Position numbers and translations under genes: made by a program. The notes below the pieces were generated by a model. That model saw only the letters and a program-made list of their open reading frames with translations. It was not told where the DNA came from and did not search any database. This document shows, piece after piece, positions 35,567 to 44,913 of a stretch of DNA of 64,000 nt (position 1 is its first letter; each line of letters starts with the position of its first letter). The stretch comes from Acerihabitans sp035013185 (lineage in GTDB: Bacteria > Pseudomonadota > Gammaproteobacteria > Enterobacterales > Enterobacteriaceae), in contig NZ_JAYGJO010000008.1 in assembly GCF_035013185.1 (NCBI RefSeq), forward strand, positions 62,001 to 126,000, read 5' to 3'.

Positions 35567-36931
35567 TCAAGCTGCATCCACTAGACGTTCCAGCTCAAGC
35601 CGGCTAGTGCGTTTGGTATCGATTTTGACATACGCGCTGCGTTCTTCCGGGATCACCACCACCTCAGTGACACCAGGCTGCGATTTTAGCCGCTGCTCCA
35701 GCGCACTATCCTTTACCGACAGCGCTGACAGTGTAAGCCGCAAGCTGCTGACATAAGGCGGCTCGCGCAGACTCACACTCACCCCAAACCACACCAAGGC
35801 CAGTGCCGCGCCAAACGCAAATACCAGCCAGGCGCCATGCCACTGATATAACACACCACCAAGGCTACCGCCTATGGCAACACCAAGAAACTGGCTAGTG
35901 GAGTAAATGCCCATGGCGGTGCCTTTATATCCGGCCGGGGCCACTTTGCTGATAAGCGAGGGCAAGATGGCTTCCATGATATTAAACGCCAGGAAAAACA
36001 GCTGGATGCCTGCAAAGATAATCCACAAGTGCTGGCCCGAACCGAGCAGTACGATTTCAGCCACCAAAAGCACGCTGATACAGCCCATAAACACCCGTTT
36101 CATCTGCCGTTTGACCTCGGCGTAGATAATAAAGGGTACTACAGCGGCAAACGACACCAACATGGTCACCAAATACACTTTCCAATGATCGGCGGGGGCC
36201 AGTCCGGCCTTGGCCATTATCAGCGGCAGGACCACAAAACTGGACATCAGCAGCGCGTGCAGACAGAAAATACCGAAATTTAATCGCAGCAGTTGCCCGT
36301 TGGCCAGTACATTGGAAAAACTGCTCTTGACGATGCCGGATTCACGGTTCAGGACGTGGGCGGTGGTATCGGGTACCACCAGCAGAGTGATGGCGATGCC
36401 GGCCAGCGCCAAAATGGCGATACCCCAGAACAGGGCATGCAGCCCCAGGGCATGAGTGATGATAGGGCCAAGCACCATAGCAATGGCAAACGTGATGCCA
36501 AAACTGATGCCGATAAACGCCATGGCTTTGGTTCGGTTTTGTTCGCGGGTTAAATCAGACAGTAGCGCCATCACTGCAGCGGCGATAGCACCTGATCCTT
36601 GCAGTGCACGGCCGAGAATGATGCCCCAAATGGAGTTGCTAAGGGCGGCAATAACGCTACCCAGGGCAAATACCAGTAGCCCGCCGATAATTAATGGTTT
36701 GCGCCCCACACGATCGGAAATCAGGCCAAATGGAATTTGGAAAATCGCCTGCGCCAGGCCATAGATGCCGATGGCCAGTCCGATTAACGATTCGCTCGCG
36801 CCTTGTAACGCCATGCCGTAGGTGGTCAGTACCGGCAAAACCATAAACATGCCCAACATGCGCAATGAGAATACGGTGCCTAAACCCCAGGTGGCGCGTA
36901 GTTCGACCCCGGTCATTTTATTATCGTTCAT
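35567..36931 (-). CDS. yajR: MFS transporter YajR
   Basis: Major facilitator superfamily drug-efflux-type protein with 12 membrane segments plus the C-terminal ferredoxin-like YAM domain (about 385-454) known from the E. coli YajR structure. 454 aa, as in E. coli. Motif A is visible in the loop after TM2: IPFGLISDRVGRKPLI. The natural substrate is unknown. Convergent with yajQ. Confidence 0.93.
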   Translation of the reverse strand: MNDNKMTGVELRATWGLGTVFSLRMLGMFMVLPVLTTYGMALQGASESLIGLAIGIYGLAQAIFQIPFGLISDRVGRKPLIIGGLLVFALGSVIAALSNSIWGIILGRALQGSGAIAAAVMALLSDLTREQNRTKAMAFIGISFGITFAIAMVLGPIITHALGLHALFWGIAILALAGIAITLLVVPDTTAHVLNRESGIVKSSFSNVLANGQLLRLNFGIFCLHALLMSSFVVLPLIMAKAGLAPADHWKVYLVTMLVSFAAVVPFIIYAEVKRQMKRVFMGCISVLLVAEIVLLGSGQHLWIIFAGIQLFFLAFNIMEAILPSLISKVAPAGYKGTAMGIYSTSQFLGVAIGGSLGGVLYQWHGAWLVFAFGAALALVWFGVSVSLREPPYVSSLRLTLSALSVKDSALEQRLKSQPGVTEVVVIPEERSAYVKIDTKRTSRLELERLVDAA

Positions 36932-37277
36932 TGCTACCTCAAAAGAATTACCCTAGGCTGAGTTTCGCAATGGGTCGAGGCTCTTTTAACTGGGGCGAGT
37001 TAAGTGTGCCACTGCGTTGCTCGCTGCTGATTTGTGCCACTCTACTGCGTGGTGCGCGCCTGTCGCGCTAGATGACTACCAGTGGTACTCATGTGTGATT
37101 GCAGGATACAGCAGACCATTGTAATTCCTAACGTGACTTTAGGTAAACTAAACGTCTTTAAACAGATGTAACAGATTTACGGCAGCGGCAATAAATAACG
37201 CTAGGGTGAATGATGATCTCGGCAGGGGCGGTGGCTGACAAAACCCGGGTTTTGTCAGCGTTCAATCGCGGTGGGAA
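36932..37277. other. Gap between yajR and the end of the cyo operon
   Basis: 346 nt with no recognisable gene on either strand. It should carry the yajR promoter on the minus strand. The only clear structure is the perfect 26-bp palindrome at 37234-37259. No trace of another gene was recognised. Confidence 0.5.
37234..37259. terminator. Perfect 26-bp palindrome past cyoE
   Basis: GCTGACAAAACCC is followed directly by its exact complement GGGTTTTGTCAGC with no spacer; centre between 37246 and 37247. It lies 18 nt beyond the cyoE stop in the direction of transcription, so it probably ends the cyo operon. No T run follows on the minus strand. Confidence 0.6.
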
Positions 37278-38168
37278 CTACCAAACATAAGACAATAAAC
37301 TACCACTTGCTGGTACCATAAAGTCCACGGACATCATTACGCTTAGGGAGGTAATTGCCACAATGGAGAAGATAAACAGCTTACGCGCCCAGATCCTGTC
37401 GTCGTTGGCGGATTTATAGCCTTGCAGCGCCATACCCAACCACCAAACACTTACCGCTGCTGCGACGATAAAGTACTTATATCCCGCATAACCACCCAGC
37501 GTTAGCATCAATGTGGCCACCATAAAACCAATGATATAAAGGATGATATGGTGTTTAGTCACCGATATGCCACGTTTCACCGGCAGTACCGGAATGGATG
37601 CCGCCTGGTAATCGTTAAAACGATAAATTGCGATGGCATAAGAGTGGGGCATTTGCCACAGGCTGAAAATCAACAGCAGGATCAGCGCCCCCATGTCAAA
37701 TGAACCGCTAACGGCGCAGTAGCCAATCACCGGCGGAGCGGCACCGGACAGGCTGCCAATCAACGTACCGTAAACCGATTTGCGTTTCATATAGAGGCTA
37801 TAAACCCCCACGTAGACAATAAAACCGATCACCGCCAGCCACATGGCCAGCGGATTTGCTGCCTGATAGAGCAGCACAAAACCGACAATACCCAGCACCG
37901 TAGCATAAACCAGAGTCACTTTCGGCGAAATGAGTCCTTTCACCAGGACCCGATTCTTGGTCCTTTCCATTTTTTTGTCGATGTCCCGGTCGATAAAGTT
38001 GTTAAATACACAACCTGAGGCTACCACCAGGGACACACCGACTAAGGTGGCGAGAAACAAGGCATGGTCAATCTGGCCTTTGGAGGCCAGAAGAAATCCG
38101 CCGATCACAGAAATCAAATTACCAAAAATAATTCCTGGCTTGGTTACTTGCAGGTATTGCTTAATCAT
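37278..38168 (-). CDS. cyoE: Protoheme IX farnesyltransferase (heme O synthase)
   Basis: UbiA-family membrane prenyltransferase that adds farnesyl to heme B, giving heme O for cytochrome bo. 296 aa, as in E. coli; about nine membrane segments. Motifs: QVTKPGIIFGNLISV.GGF, the Asp-rich NNFIDRDIDKKMERTKNR (metal and diphosphate binding) and YSLYMKRKSVYGTLIGSLSGAAPPVIGY. ATG 38168 (MIKQYLQVTKPG) is chosen; the frame is open upstream but that part is a cyoD shadow. 14 nt after cyoD. Confidence 0.97.
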   Translation of the reverse strand: MIKQYLQVTKPGIIFGNLISVIGGFLLASKGQIDHALFLATLVGVSLVVASGCVFNNFIDRDIDKKMERTKNRVLVKGLISPKVTLVYATVLGIVGFVLLYQAANPLAMWLAVIGFIVYVGVYSLYMKRKSVYGTLIGSLSGAAPPVIGYCAVSGSFDMGALILLLIFSLWQMPHSYAIAIYRFNDYQAASIPVLPVKRGISVTKHHIILYIIGFMVATLMLTLGGYAGYKYFIVAAAVSVWWLGMALQGYKSANDDRIWARKLFIFSIVAITSLSVMMSVDFMVPASGSLLSYVW

Positions 38169-38182
38169 CAGGGCGCGCTCTA

Positions 38183-38515
38183 TTAATGGATCATCAGGTT
38201 GTAGTGGAGGTACCACATAATCCACAAGGAGCCTGCAACCAGAATGGTGATTATTAATGCCGCGAAGGCTAAAGCCACCACGTTCCAGCGCTGTTCGGAC
38301 GACGAGTCCAAATGCAGGAAATAGACCAGATGGACCAGGATCTGCACCACTGCACATCCCACCAGTACAACGATTAGCGTACTTTTGGTGGCGGAACCGT
38401 TCATCACCATGATGAACGGAATCAGCGTGAGTATGACCGAGAGTACAAAACCCGTTAAGTAAGATTTCAGGCTACCGTGGCTAGCGCCGCCGTGCCCTGT
38501 CGTTGTTTGACTCAT
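38183..38515 (-). CDS. cyoD: Cytochrome bo ubiquinol oxidase subunit IV
   Basis: Small three-helix subunit of the bo3 oxidase. 110 aa against 109 in E. coli: HGGASHGSLKSYLTGFVLSVILTLIPF, VVQILVHLVYFLHL and SLWIMWYLHYNLMIH. ATG 38515 overlaps the cyoC stop by one base. Helps assembly of the complex in E. coli. Confidence 0.97.
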   Translation of the reverse strand: MSQTTTGHGGASHGSLKSYLTGFVLSVILTLIPFIMVMNGSATKSTLIVVLVGCAVVQILVHLVYFLHLDSSSEQRWNVVALAFAALIITILVAGSLWIMWYLHYNLMIH

Positions 38516-39135
38516 CACATGGCCCCCATCAGATACACCACGGTAAATACGCAAATCCATACGACGTCGAGGAAATGCCAGAACAAGCTAAGGCACATCA
38601 AGCGGGTTTGGTTGGTCTTGGTCAACCCACGGCGCGATACCTGGGTCATCATGACCAGGATCCAGACCAGACCCGAGGTGACATGCAAGCCGTGTGTTGC
38701 GACCAGTGCAAAGAAGCCCGAAAGGAACGCACTGCGATCGGGCCCAAAGCCTTCACCGATCAGATGATGGAATTCATACAGTTCCATACAGATAAATGCT
38801 AGGCCGAACAGGAACGTCACTCCCAGCCAGGCGGTGACTTTACTGGTTTCCCCCCTATTCATGGCCAACATAGCCATGCCGTAGGTTATGCTGCTAAATA
38901 ACAGACAAAAGGTTTCAACCAGTACGAAGGGCAACTCAAAAATATCCTTGCCGGCCGGGCCGCCCGCCGTGGCGTTAACCAACACGGCATAGGTCGCAAA
39001 CAGCGTGGCAAACAGGATACAGTCGCTCATCAGGTAGATCCAGAAGCCGAATACCTTTGTGGCTCCTGCATCGTGGTGCCCATGGGCGTCATGGGCATTC
39101 AGGCTGTCGTGATTATGTAAAGTCTCAGTTGACAT
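38515..39135 (-). CDS. cyoC: Cytochrome bo ubiquinol oxidase subunit III
   Basis: Five-helix membrane subunit of the bo3 oxidase. 206 aa against 204 in E. coli: TKVFGFWIYLMSDCILFATLFATYAVL, VETFCLLFSSITYGMA, ELYEFHHLI.EGFGPDRSAFLSGFFALVATHGLHV and LFWHFLDVVWI. Overlaps cyoB by 11 nt. The N-terminus is His-rich (HDSLNAHDAHGHHD). Confidence 0.97.
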   Translation of the reverse strand: MSTETLHNHDSLNAHDAHGHHDAGATKVFGFWIYLMSDCILFATLFATYAVLVNATAGGPAGKDIFELPFVLVETFCLLFSSITYGMAMLAMNRGETSKVTAWLGVTFLFGLAFICMELYEFHHLIGEGFGPDRSAFLSGFFALVATHGLHVTSGLVWILVMMTQVSRRGLTKTNQTRLMCLSLFWHFLDVVWICVFTVVYLMGAM

Positions 39136-41119
39136 TATTTAGGCCCGCTTCGCTAATTTGTTCAAAATGCTGGTTTTCGATGCGTTCCACCTCAGCGACC
39201 GGCACGTAGTAATCTACGTCCTCATTGAAGCTATGCACAATCCAGGTCACGATCATGCCGGCAAAACCGATAATCGCTAACCACCAGATATACCATATCA
39301 TCGCAAAACCAAACACCAGGCTAAAGGCGGCAATTACCACACCAGCACCGGTATTCTTCGGCATATGGATCGACTCGTATGCGGTAGGTTTCTGATAAGC
39401 GGTACCGTCTTCTTTCATCTGCCAAAATGCATCGCGATGATTGTTTACCTCTGGCACTATGGCAAAGTTATAAAACGGCGGCGGTGAGGATGTTGACCAT
39501 TCCAGGGTACGTCCGCCCCATGGGTCGCCCGTCAAATCGCGGTTTTGGTCACGTTGGAGCACACTCAAGACAATTTGGATCACCTGGCAGAGAATGCCGA
39601 TGGCGATTAACGCCGCGCCGCCTGCAGCGACGACCAGCAGGGTGTGGAACTGGGGATCGATATCCTGGCTCAGACGACGGGTCATGCCCATAAAACCAAG
39701 CACGTATAACGGCATAAAGGCAAAATAGAAACCGATAATCCAGAACCAAAATGCGCGCTTGCCCCATTTTTCATTCAGGGTATAACCGAATGCCTTTGGC
39801 CACCAATAGGTCATGCCGGCAAAGCAGCCGAACACCACGCCACCGATAATCACATTATGGAAGTGGGCAATCAGAAACAGACTATTATGCAATACAAAGT
39901 TTGCTCCCGGCACCGCCAGCAACACCCCGGTCATGCCGCCGATAGAGAAGGTGATGATAAAACCTATCGTCCAGAGCATGGCTGAGTGAAACACAATCCG
40001 GCCCTGGTACATGGTAAACAGCCAGTTAAATATCTTCACCCCGGTCGGAATGGCGATGATCATCGTCATGATGCCGAAGAAGGCGTTGACGTTAGCGCCT
40101 GACCCCATGGTAAAGAAGTGATGGAGCCAAACGCAGAATGACAGCAGCGTAATGGCGATAGTGGCCCATACCAACGAGGTATAACCAAACAATCGCTTCT
40201 TGGAAAAGGTGGCCACAACTTCCGAAAATACGCCGAATACCGGCAGTACCAGGATATACACCTCAGGATGTCCCCAGGCCCAGAACAGGTTGACATACAT
40301 CATCATGTTGCCACCCATTTCGTTGGTAAAAAAATGGGTGCCCAGATAGCGGTCTAGGGTTAGCAGGACAATGGTCACAGTCAGGATTGGGAATGCAGCG
40401 ATAATCAGCACGTTGGTACACAAGGCGGTCCAGACAAACACCGGCATTTTCATCAGCGGCATGTTGGGCGCGCGCATCCGCAGGATAGTGGCGAAGAAGT
40501 TGACGCCGGTAAGCGTGGTACCTATACCCGCGATCTGTATGCTCCAGATCCAATAATCCACACCGACCCCTGGGCTAAACTCCTTACCGGACAGCGGCGG
40601 ATAGGCTACCCAACCGGTCTGGGCAAACTCACCCACGCCCAGCGAGACGTTAATTAATACAACCCCCGCCACAAAGAACCAGAAACTCAGTGAGTTAAGA
40701 AATGGAAAAGCCACGTCGCGTGCGCCGATTTGCAGCGGCACCGCCAAGTTCATCAGGCCGACCACAAACGGTGTCGCCATGAAGATGATCATGATCACAC
40801 CGTGAGCGGTCACGACCTGATCATAATGATGTGGTGGCAGGAAACCGGCCTCGCCGGCCGATGCCAGTACCTGCTGCGAGCGCATCATAATAGCGTCGGC
40901 GAAACCGCGCAGCAGCATCACAAAAGCCACAATCATGTACATAACGCCGATTCTTTTATGATCGACGGTAGTAAACCACTCTTTCCAAAGGTATTCCCAT
41001 TTGCCGAAATAAGTGATTATGGACAACAGCGCCAGGCCGAGAACAATAATAGCGGCAACGGTGACCATGACAATCGGTTCGTGGAACGGAACCGAATCCA
41101 ACGTTAATTTTCCGAACAT
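39125..41119 (-). CDS. cyoB: Cytochrome bo ubiquinol oxidase subunit I
   Basis: Catalytic subunit of the proton-pumping terminal oxidase: heme B, heme O and CuB. 664 aa against 663 in E. coli, 15 membrane segments. Seen: heme ligand His in TAHGVIMI, the CuB motif WAWGHPEVYILVLPVFG with its cross-linked His-Tyr pair, VWLHHFFTMG with the two CuB His, and AHFHNVIIGG with the distal and proximal heme ligands. No motif is missing. Fits growth with high oxygen. Confidence 0.98.
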   Translation of the reverse strand: MFGKLTLDSVPFHEPIVMVTVAAIIVLGLALLSIITYFGKWEYLWKEWFTTVDHKRIGVMYMIVAFVMLLRGFADAIMMRSQQVLASAGEAGFLPPHHYDQVVTAHGVIMIIFMATPFVVGLMNLAVPLQIGARDVAFPFLNSLSFWFFVAGVVLINVSLGVGEFAQTGWVAYPPLSGKEFSPGVGVDYWIWSIQIAGIGTTLTGVNFFATILRMRAPNMPLMKMPVFVWTALCTNVLIIAAFPILTVTIVLLTLDRYLGTHFFTNEMGGNMMMYVNLFWAWGHPEVYILVLPVFGVFSEVVATFSKKRLFGYTSLVWATIAITLLSFCVWLHHFFTMGSGANVNAFFGIMTMIIAIPTGVKIFNWLFTMYQGRIVFHSAMLWTIGFIITFSIGGMTGVLLAVPGANFVLHNSLFLIAHFHNVIIGGVVFGCFAGMTYWWPKAFGYTLNEKWGKRAFWFWIIGFYFAFMPLYVLGFMGMTRRLSQDIDPQFHTLLVVAAGGAALIAIGILCQVIQIVLSVLQRDQNRDLTGDPWGGRTLEWSTSSPPPFYNFAIVPEVNNHRDAFWQMKEDGTAYQKPTAYESIHMPKNTGAGVVIAAFSLVFGFAMIWYIWWLAIIGFAGMIVTWIVHSFNEDVDYYVPVAEVERIENQHFEQISEAGLNNVN

Positions 41120-41124
41120 CGTAG

Positions 41125-42057
41125 TTATTCCTCGGTTCCTGCGTGAGAGTGCTCACTCATGTCCATCTTCATACCGTCTTTCTTGGTCATGTCCGTGCTT
41201 TTGCCCATATCCATAAATTTGCCAATGACCGCTTGGTACAAGTCAGGTTTAACGCTAGAGAAAAATTCTACCGGGTGGTTTTCGCTGGGAGCAGCCAACT
41301 TCTCATAGGCTTGCATAGTATTGAGCGTCTCCGGCGAAGCTTTCACTTTAGCAACCCAATCGTCGAATCCTTGCCGATCCGGTGTGGCGATAGCGGTGAA
41401 CTTCATGCCGGAAAATCCTCTCCCGCTAAAGCTCGACGAAAATCCTTTATAGGTGCCTGGCTCGTTGGCAATCAAATTCAAGGTCGCGTTCATGCCCGCC
41501 ATGGCGTAAATCTGTCCGCCGAGGCGTGGGATAAAGAAAGAATTCATCACTGAATTTGAGGTTATCTTAAACCTGATCGGCACATTGTTCGGGAATGCGA
41601 TCTGGTTCACGGTAGCGATCCCCTGCTCTGGATAAATAAAAAACCATTTCCAATCCATCGCGACCACTTCGATAGTTATCGGTTTGGCGTCAGATTGTAT
41701 GGGTTTGCTGGGATCAAGGGCATGGGTTGACTTCCAGGTCAGTATCGCCAGGAAGATGACAATCAGGATCGGCACAGACCAGACCACCAGTTCCACTTTA
41801 TTGGAATGGGACCAGTTGGGGCTGTACGTCGCCTCAGTGTTGGATGCGCGATATTTAATGGCAAACACCACTGCCATAACGATCGCAGGTACAACCACCA
41901 ATAGCATCAGCCCAAGGGCGGTCAGTATCAGTGAGCGCTGCTCTAGTCCAATCTGTCCTTTTGGATTCATTAACGCCATATCGCAACCGCTCAATAGCGC
42001 GGAGACGCAAACTAATGACAGAATCCCTAAAGTTTTATTGTATTTCCTGAGTCTCAT
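41125..42057 (-). CDS. cyoA: Cytochrome bo ubiquinol oxidase subunit II
   Basis: Membrane-anchored lipoprotein subunit of the bo3 oxidase. 310 aa against 315 in E. coli. Signal peptide with lipobox LLSGC (C25), two membrane helices (about 42-110), then a cupredoxin domain that lacks CuA ligands, as expected for a quinol oxidase. The tail is Met/Lys-rich. First gene of cyoABCDE, 5 nt before cyoB. Confidence 0.97.
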   Translation of the reverse strand: MRLRKYNKTLGILSLVCVSALLSGCDMALMNPKGQIGLEQRSLILTALGLMLLVVVPAIVMAVVFAIKYRASNTEATYSPNWSHSNKVELVVWSVPILIVIFLAILTWKSTHALDPSKPIQSDAKPITIEVVAMDWKWFFIYPEQGIATVNQIAFPNNVPIRFKITSNSVMNSFFIPRLGGQIYAMAGMNATLNLIANEPGTYKGFSSSFSGRGFSGMKFTAIATPDRQGFDDWVAKVKASPETLNTMQAYEKLAAPSENHPVEFFSSVKPDLYQAVIGKFMDMGKSTDMTKKDGMKMDMSEHSHAGTEE

Positions 42058-42106
42058 CTAACGACCTCAATAAAAAGGGCTCTAATGTCGTTTCTTGTGT
42101 ATGGGT

Positions 42107-42135
42107 ATTTTACGGGAAGGTTGCAGCACTGTAAA
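42107..42135 (-). promoter_or_regulatory. Predicted sigma-70 promoter of the cyo operon
   Basis: On the minus strand TTTACA (-35, 42135-42130), 17-nt spacer, TAAAAT (-10, 42112-42107); each hexamer matches 5 of 6. It lies about 50 nt upstream of cyoA. The 399-nt gap 42058-42456 is AT-rich and otherwise holds only the 20-bp duplication; ArcA or Fnr control, known for E. coli cyo, was not pinned to a clear site. Confidence 0.7.
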
Positions 42136-42195
42136 CACGCTTAAGTCTTTGTCAGAAACATGTTTCCGATTTTTGAATTGTGCACGATCAAACGG

Positions 42196-42235
42196 AAAAA
42201 ACCATAACAAAACACAAAAAACCATAACAAAACAC
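42196..42235. repeat. Perfect 20-bp tandem duplication upstream of the cyo promoter
   Basis: AAAAAACCATAACAAAACAC occurs twice in a row without mismatch (42196-42215, 42216-42235), 60-105 nt upstream of the predicted -35. On the minus strand each copy reads TTGTTATGG, placing TGTTA elements 20 bp (about two helical turns) apart, which resembles an ArcA-type half-site, but the usual spacing is about 11 bp. Confidence 0.8.
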
Positions 42236-42456
42236 AAATACTACCAACTGCTTAGCTCGAAAATTTTTTTTTCGTTATTTTTATACCACAAGAAAGAATA
42301 AAACTGCGTTTTTGACTGCATCGCATTAACATAAAAATAGCACTTTTAGACAATATAGGCCATAAATCGACGAAGATGTTCTGTGAAATATAATTGATGT
42401 TTTTAACTATCACCTTGTGGGCTTAAATACTGTGGTTTTTATATACAATTTGAGTG

Positions 42457-43944
42457 TTAAACACCGAGCCGCGCATGCCGCAAAGCAATAAAATCAAACC
42501 AACAACCGGCAAATATACTCAATAGCAGCAGTACGCTGCCAGTTTGCCAGCATAAGTCGGTAATCTGCGTGACAACAATCCAGTCAAGCGCCTGAAGCAA
42601 TTCCAGGATAAGGCCCATAGCAAGCAATGCGGCGCCGGCCATCAACAGGCGTAAGGCCCAGCGATAGGGCGCGCTAAATTTATCACGCTGTAAAAAGGTG
42701 CCGGTGTCCTGGGTGAACTTCAATGTGTGGCGACACAATAGCAAAAGCAGTAACCCAGGCAATGCAGCGACTATTGAGAAAATATAGAACCAGGCCCAGC
42801 CGTGGAGTTCCACAAACCATCCAGCGAAGGGACCGACGTAAACGCGGCCAATCGCCGACAGTGCAGAAAGCAGGGCGAATTGTGTAGCGGAAAATGATTT
42901 GTTACATAATGTCATCAGCAAGGCAACAAAGGCTGCCGTGCCCATACCGCCACACAGATTTTCCACGAAAATCGCGGCGCCCATAGTGATCAGATGCTTA
43001 TCGGTTACTGCCAGCAGCCAATATCCTGCGTTAGAGACCGCTTGTAGCACGCCGAACAGCATCAGGGCGCGAAATAACGATAGGCGTTGCATGAGTAGCC
43101 CACCGATAAGGGTGCCGACAATGGTGGCAATCAGCCCAAAACTCTTATTAACGACGCCCACTTCGCCTGCGGCAAAGCCGACACCACGAATCAAAAACGT
43201 GGTGCTCAGACTGCCGGCAAAGGCGTCACCCAGCTTATAACACACGATCAGCATTAGGATGAGCCAGGCGTTGTTGCGGCTAAAAAAATCCCGCAGCGGT
43301 TCGACAATGGCCTGTTCAAGGGTTCGTGGCGCCGGAATGGCATCGTCTGGTTCCGGCGCGATGAACGCCACCACCAAGCCTATCAGCATAAGGCCCGCCA
43401 TCAGCCAATAGGTCGCTTGCCAGCCGAGGTACCGGTCTGCCATCCATAAAGCCAAACCGCCAGATACCAACATCGCGATGCGATAGCCTAACACCGATAC
43501 TGCCGCACCGGTGCCACGATCCTGCGCGGGCAGCAGGTCGGTTTTATACGCGTCGAAGGCAATATCTTGCGAGGCTGAACAAAATGCAACCCACACGGCC
43601 AGTAGTGCCAGCATTAATAAATCATGACTGGGATCCTGGGTACCCATGGCAATAAGACCGACGATTAATAGCAACTGGGTAATAATGATCCAGCCCCGTC
43701 GTCTGCCAAATAGCGGTGGTGTATAGCGGTCCATCACCGGCGACCAGAGAAATTTGAAAACGTAGGCTTGTCCGACCAATGAAAAGAAGCCGATAGTCTT
43801 GAGATCGACGTTCGCCACTGTCATCCATGCCTGCAGCGTGCCTGAAGTTAATGCCAAGGGCAGTCCGGAGGCAAACCCTAGGCATAACAACATCAGAGAA
43901 CGTGGCTGAGCGAGCGTGGCAAAACTTAGGGAGTGGTTTGGCAT
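42457..43944 (-). CDS. ampG: Muropeptide permease AmpG
   Basis: MFS-type inner-membrane importer of GlcNAc-anhydro-muropeptides for cell-wall recycling. 495 aa against 491 in E. coli; 14 hydrophobic segments. Family blocks: LGFASGLPLALTSGTLQAWM, VYVFKFLWSPVMDRYTPP-like YVFKFLWSPVMDRY, ASQDIAFDAYKTDLL and RVYVGPFAGWFVE. Same direction as yajG, 75 nt after it. In species with an inducible ampC it also feeds beta-lactamase induction. Confidence 0.96.
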   Translation of the reverse strand: MPNHSLSFATLAQPRSLMLLCLGFASGLPLALTSGTLQAWMTVANVDLKTIGFFSLVGQAYVFKFLWSPVMDRYTPPLFGRRRGWIIITQLLLIVGLIAMGTQDPSHDLLMLALLAVWVAFCSASQDIAFDAYKTDLLPAQDRGTGAAVSVLGYRIAMLVSGGLALWMADRYLGWQATYWLMAGLMLIGLVVAFIAPEPDDAIPAPRTLEQAIVEPLRDFFSRNNAWLILMLIVCYKLGDAFAGSLSTTFLIRGVGFAAGEVGVVNKSFGLIATIVGTLIGGLLMQRLSLFRALMLFGVLQAVSNAGYWLLAVTDKHLITMGAAIFVENLCGGMGTAAFVALLMTLCNKSFSATQFALLSALSAIGRVYVGPFAGWFVELHGWAWFYIFSIVAALPGLLLLLLCRHTLKFTQDTGTFLQRDKFSAPYRWALRLLMAGAALLAMGLILELLQALDWIVVTQITDLCWQTGSVLLLLSIFAGCWFDFIALRHARLGV

Positions 43945-44019
43945 CGGCTGCTTTTCATTTTGGAAGACGTTAGGGATGATCCCCGGTCCGAAGCATATCG
44001 GACAAGGGATCTAAAGGGA

Positions 44020-44598
44020 TTAGTTGGCGTTTTGCTTGATAAAGTCACTGATACTGGTGTCTTGCGCCATGTTGCTGATCACGTCACTGAGCACGCTGTT
44101 AACCGCGTTGGCAATTTTCTGATTGCTGGCGGTAAATGCACCCTGCACATTATATACCGATTGATAATGCTTAATCTGTTTGCTGCCGTTGCGGGCCTGG
44201 GCAATGATGGAGATATCGGCACTGGTGGTAATGTTGTAGCGTACGTCCCCTTGAGAGACATCAGCATAAAGTTTATTAACAATGATTTGCAGATCGACGC
44301 TGCCGTTAGGACCGACCATGTAACCTCTGGTGGTCATCTGTTTTTCCAACACTTCCTGCAATAAGAAACGCAGGTCGCGCGATGGCGTCAGTGACACCAG
44401 TTGTCCGTCGCGGTTGACTTTGGCCAACGCGTGATCCGGGCGCTGGTCGGCACCGTTGATGCTGATGGTGGTGCCACGGATGGTGGGATCTTGTTGCGGC
44501 AGATCTATTTTGGGAGTGACTTCAATGGTGTTGCTGGTGCTGGCACAGCCGGCAAGTAGCAGCACGGCTAATAAGGGGAAAAACATTTTTCTGAACAT
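44020..44598 (-). CDS. yajG: Lipoprotein YajG
   Basis: Predicted lipoprotein of unknown function. 192 aa, as in E. coli YajG. Signal peptide MFRKMFFPLLAVLLLAGC, lipid-bearing C18; strongly conserved SINGADQR.D.ALAKV, SRDLRFLLQEVLEKQMT.RGYMVGP and IANAVNSVLSD. ATG 44598 is chosen over upstream ATG 44640. Next to ampG and divergent from bolA, as in E. coli. Confidence 0.95.
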   Translation of the reverse strand: MFRKMFFPLLAVLLLAGCASTSNTIEVTPKIDLPQQDPTIRGTTISINGADQRPDHALAKVNRDGQLVSLTPSRDLRFLLQEVLEKQMTTRGYMVGPNGSVDLQIIVNKLYADVSQGDVRYNITTSADISIIAQARNGSKQIKHYQSVYNVQGAFTASNQKIANAVNSVLSDVISNMAQDTSISDFIKQNAN

Positions 44599-44913
44599 AA
44601 TCGCCTTCTCAATCATTAAGATGCACGGGGGATGGGACAATAGCCCACATCATATCATTGCCGTTCGCCGGGGGAAGCGCTGAATCACGCTAAATCATGT
44701 CACGAGCGAGTCTCTTGGCCCGTGCCAGAACGCCTGGCACAAAAGGTCTGTTTTATCACGTGGTATTATTCGGGCGACGCTGCCATTTGTCTGAATGACG
44801 TTCCGGTTTAGCGAGACAAAATCATATGGCAATAGTACTTTGTGTTAATAAAACGTAAGCTAAAATTTAACAGATCGCGCAACGCGCGTTGCCGACGCAG
44901 TAAGGAGGAGAAC
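44599..44913. other. Divergent yajG-bolA control region
   Basis: 315 nt without a gene. It contains an interrupted palindrome, GTGCCAG-AACGC-CTGGCAC, at 44722-44740, midway between the two start codons, which could be an operator or hairpin. A gearbox-type bolA promoter, as in E. coli, could not be assigned with confidence. Confidence 0.4.
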
